Shown here in pieces: positions 63,601 through 64,000 of a DNA stretch of 64,000 nucleotides. Source of the DNA: Theristus sp. LFF4_11 (Eukaryota; Nematoda; Chromadorea; Monhysterida; Xyalidae); the NCBI GenBank assembly GCA_030248135.1, contig JASANC010002128.1:1-64000 (forward strand), read 5' to 3'. Every line of letters starts with the position of its first letter. Position 1 is the first letter of the stretch. The notes beneath the pieces were generated by a model that was given only the letters and a program-made list of their open reading frames with translations, ran no database searches and was not told the DNA's origin. The position numbers were made by a program, and so were the translations under genes.

Positions 63601-64000
63601 GCTGGTGGCGCTCGGTAAAGTTCGACGTCTGGTCAAACGCCCGTTTATACCTGACGTATGCAGACGGTACGTCAGGTATGAGCGGCAGTTATGCAGCAAT
63701 GACACGGGACCTAAAGTGACGTGACGTGCCGTGAGTCAGTTATAAACGGGCAATTTAGTCGTATCATAATATCCAAGTTTGAAGACCGGCTGCTGATATG
63801 TTTGCGCAGCAAAAGACAATAACATTCGCACACACGATATCGCACTCACACACAGTGCAGCGTGTGTTTGCTAGTGGTGTGTTGTTGTTGTTGTTCATTA
63901 CTGCCGCTCCGGTGTCTTTCGAATCAGCGCGTTACAAATTGTTTCGTTTTCTCAAACGTTTTCGAAATTCACTTTAGTCTGGAATGGTATCCGCGCCATT
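48637..64000 (+). CDS. NCAPG2: Condensin II complex subunit G2 (NCAPG2), partial at the right edge
   Basis: At least 24 exons: 48637-48717, 48920-49072, 49229-~49372, 49417-49508, 49916-50072, 50487-50582, 50991-51116, 51564-51743, 52388-52546, 53712-53940, 54435-54628, 55046-55129, 55249-55326, 55712-55858, 57724-57954, 58159-58347, 58869-59021, 59505-59723, 59888-59987, 61257-61465, 62245-62364, 62908-63008, 63465-63586 and 63978 onward. Most joints keep phase. Diagnostic blocks match human NCAPG2: ELYYRAWKNAE, ESMLHRLLEPILWRNLE, VNSAHVFFALFPIRNPNTPE, LLDDACPMVRVVAVNGAAQI, VVSLDDLVSRLSVESSAHVC and DATAARKLYRYGAAANFGVP. The protein is a HEAT-repeat subunit of condensin II, which compacts chromosomes in the nucleus in early mitosis. 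PPPKRKRR at the start of the 58159 exon could be a nuclear signal. A counterpart of about 20 human residues between the 51564 and 52388 exons was not found, and the joint after 49372 is unclear. Introns carry SINEs, MITEs and hAT-like elements. Confidence 0.93.
49544..49712 (+). mobile_element. tRNA-derived SINE, family S (copy 3)
   Basis: GCGTGGCCTGGTGGTAGTGC and GGGGGATCGAGCCCCGCCGA head, then CACTTAATGACAGAGAAAAC, TCGATGGGCGCCCTACTCAA and GTAGCCCCAGCTAAAAACAT. In NCAPG2 intron 4. Confidence 0.87.
50196..50372. mobile_element. Palindromic MITE, I/J-like, in NCAPG2 intron 5
   Basis: GTCTAACTCTATGACATATC at the left pairs with GATATGTTATAATAGAGTCA at the right; the middle has CATTAGCTGATTTGGTTGAT, ATGCATGC and CACGTGACCACCAACC. 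Confidence 0.72.
51356..51508. mobile_element. Palindromic MITE, family J (copy 1)
   Basis: Left end TAGTCTATCTCGCTAATATA, right end AATATATTTTCCGAACGTGG then ACTGTAG. Three near-identical GCTGATTGGTTGNYCATGAG units lie between. In NCAPG2 intron 7. Confidence 0.7.
52020..52100 (-). repeat. tRNA-like fragment
   Basis: On the minus strand TGTGGTGTAGCTCGGTGGTA then AGCCCGCAATCGCAAGCCGG resembles the 5' half of a tRNA (A box). No good B box follows. Probably a SINE head remnant in NCAPG2 intron 8. Confidence 0.35.
52644..53442. mobile_element. hAT-like MITE family G in NCAPG2 intron 9
   Basis: 799 bp with ends TAGGGTTGGCATGGTAAAAA / CGGTATTTTGCCAACCCTA and exact 8-bp duplication GTTGCAAG (52636-52643 and 53443-53450). 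Subterminal ACCGGTTTTTTTACCGGT palindromes flank an AT-rich interior with no open frame. Confidence 0.92.
54779..54965 (+). mobile_element. tRNA-derived SINE, family S (copy 4)
   Basis: CTCGTGGTCTGGTGGTAGTG and GGGGGATCGAGCCCCGCCGA head, tail CACTTAATGACCGAAAACTC and GGTTAGCCCTGGCTAAAAAT, finishing in an (AAC)n run (about 54965-54982) as the 3' tail. In NCAPG2 intron 11. Confidence 0.87.
55930..56075. repeat. GC-rich palindromic repeat, family L (copy 3)
   Basis: GGCCCGTTCATGCACGCGCG at the left and CGCGCTTCAACCTCCATGAA then TGGCGCTTAAG at the right. The right half is the reverse complement of the start of copy 1 (7905-8030). In NCAPG2 intron 14. Confidence 0.7.
56440..57642. mobile_element. 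hAT-like element family H in NCAPG2 intron 14
   Basis: 1203 bp with ends TAGGGGTGGGTCGGTATAAA / GTTTTTTACCACCCCTA and the exact 8-bp duplication GTCGTGTT (56432-56439 and 57643-57650). GGTATAAAAAACGGTTTTTT subterminal repeats occur at both ends. The interior has no convincing transposase frame. Confidence 0.92.
59308..59477. mobile_element. Palindromic MITE, family I (copy 4)
   Basis: Left GGAACTCTCAAGTTATAGGC, right CATAAGTTAGAATTTTACTG, with ATCAGCTGATTGGTCGGTGA and CACCAACCAATCAGCCGACA arms. It ends about 25 bp before the exon at 59505. Confidence 0.8.
60231..60694. mobile_element. TA-flanked C-run MITE family F, copy 2
   Basis: 464 bp with the same TACCGTATTACCTCTATTAA / GAGGTAATACGGTA ends and C-run subterminals as 28071-28529. 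The two copies differ mainly in the lengths of the C runs. In NCAPG2 intron 19. Confidence 0.87.
62500..62766. repeat. GC-rich palindromic repeat, family L (copy 4), with K-type units just upstream
   Basis: GCGCTGGCGTCACTTCGCTT, CATTCATGCACGCGCGCATT and GCGTGCATGAATGGGCCTTT are diverged family L motifs. The upstream intron (62058-62195) holds two family K units (GCTATGCGTCACTAAATACT). The end of the repeat is about 140 bp before the next exon. Confidence 0.6.
63313..63457. mobile_element. Palindromic MITE, family J (copy 2)
   Basis: CAGTCTATCTGGCTAATATA then TGCAACTAGCTGATTGGTTG at the left; GAGTTAGACTGTA at the right end, abutting the polypyrimidine/acceptor region (ACATTGCAG) of the exon at 63465. 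Confidence 0.75.

Overview
This is animal (metazoan) nuclear DNA. Genes are split into many short exons with GT/AG introns and TTTTCAG-like acceptors. The recognisable genes are animal ones: a CDK5 activator of the p35 type, BCCIP, the condensin II subunit G2, a secreted kelch protein and an ionotropic-receptor-like channel. The TTTTCAG acceptors and an acceptor-like site three bases upstream of the BCCIP start codon fit an ecdysozoan or other protostome, but the window does not allow a firm placement. Nothing bacterial, viral or organellar was seen.

Layout. 1-5.5 kb: an ionotropic glutamate receptor / IR-like gene (+). 5.5-10.4 kb: one orphan exon and GC-rich palindromic repeats, including a 458-bp tandem duplication. 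10.4-18.4 kb: a nest of short inverted-repeat transposons, many with exact 8-bp target duplications, stacked inside one another (hAT-like). 18.7-21.7 kb: minus-strand genes for small secreted or cysteine-rich proteins, including a secreted protein built from about 30 copies of a 12-residue repeat. 22-25.5 kb: more nested transposons with long G/C runs. 25.6-31.8 kb: BCCIP (+) in seven exons, with a zincin metalloprotease gene nested on the same strand in its 3.8-kb fourth intron. 31.8-35.4 kb: no gene found. 35.4-40.9 kb: the p35-type CDK5 activator (-), five exons, extremely Asn-rich. 40.9-45.1 kb: no gene found, but a pure (GT)n tract of about 1.16 kb. 45.1-47.4 kb: a signal-peptide-bearing kelch gene (-) whose last exon has several frame breaks. 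48.6-64 kb: NCAPG2 (+), at least 24 small exons, running off the right edge; its introns hold SINEs, hAT-like elements and palindromic MITEs.

The genes do not form an operon or pathway. BCCIP (cell cycle/ribosome biogenesis) and NCAPG2 (mitotic chromosome condensation) are housekeeping genes; the CDK5 activator and the receptor are neuronal-type genes. The most unusual aspects are the transposon nest, the relaxed 5' splice sites (GTCGG and GTTGG instead of GTAAGT), the nested metalloprotease, the 12-residue-repeat secreted protein, and the frame breaks in two otherwise convincing genes. Exon boundaries were derived by eye from homology memory plus splice-site and phase consistency; no search was run.
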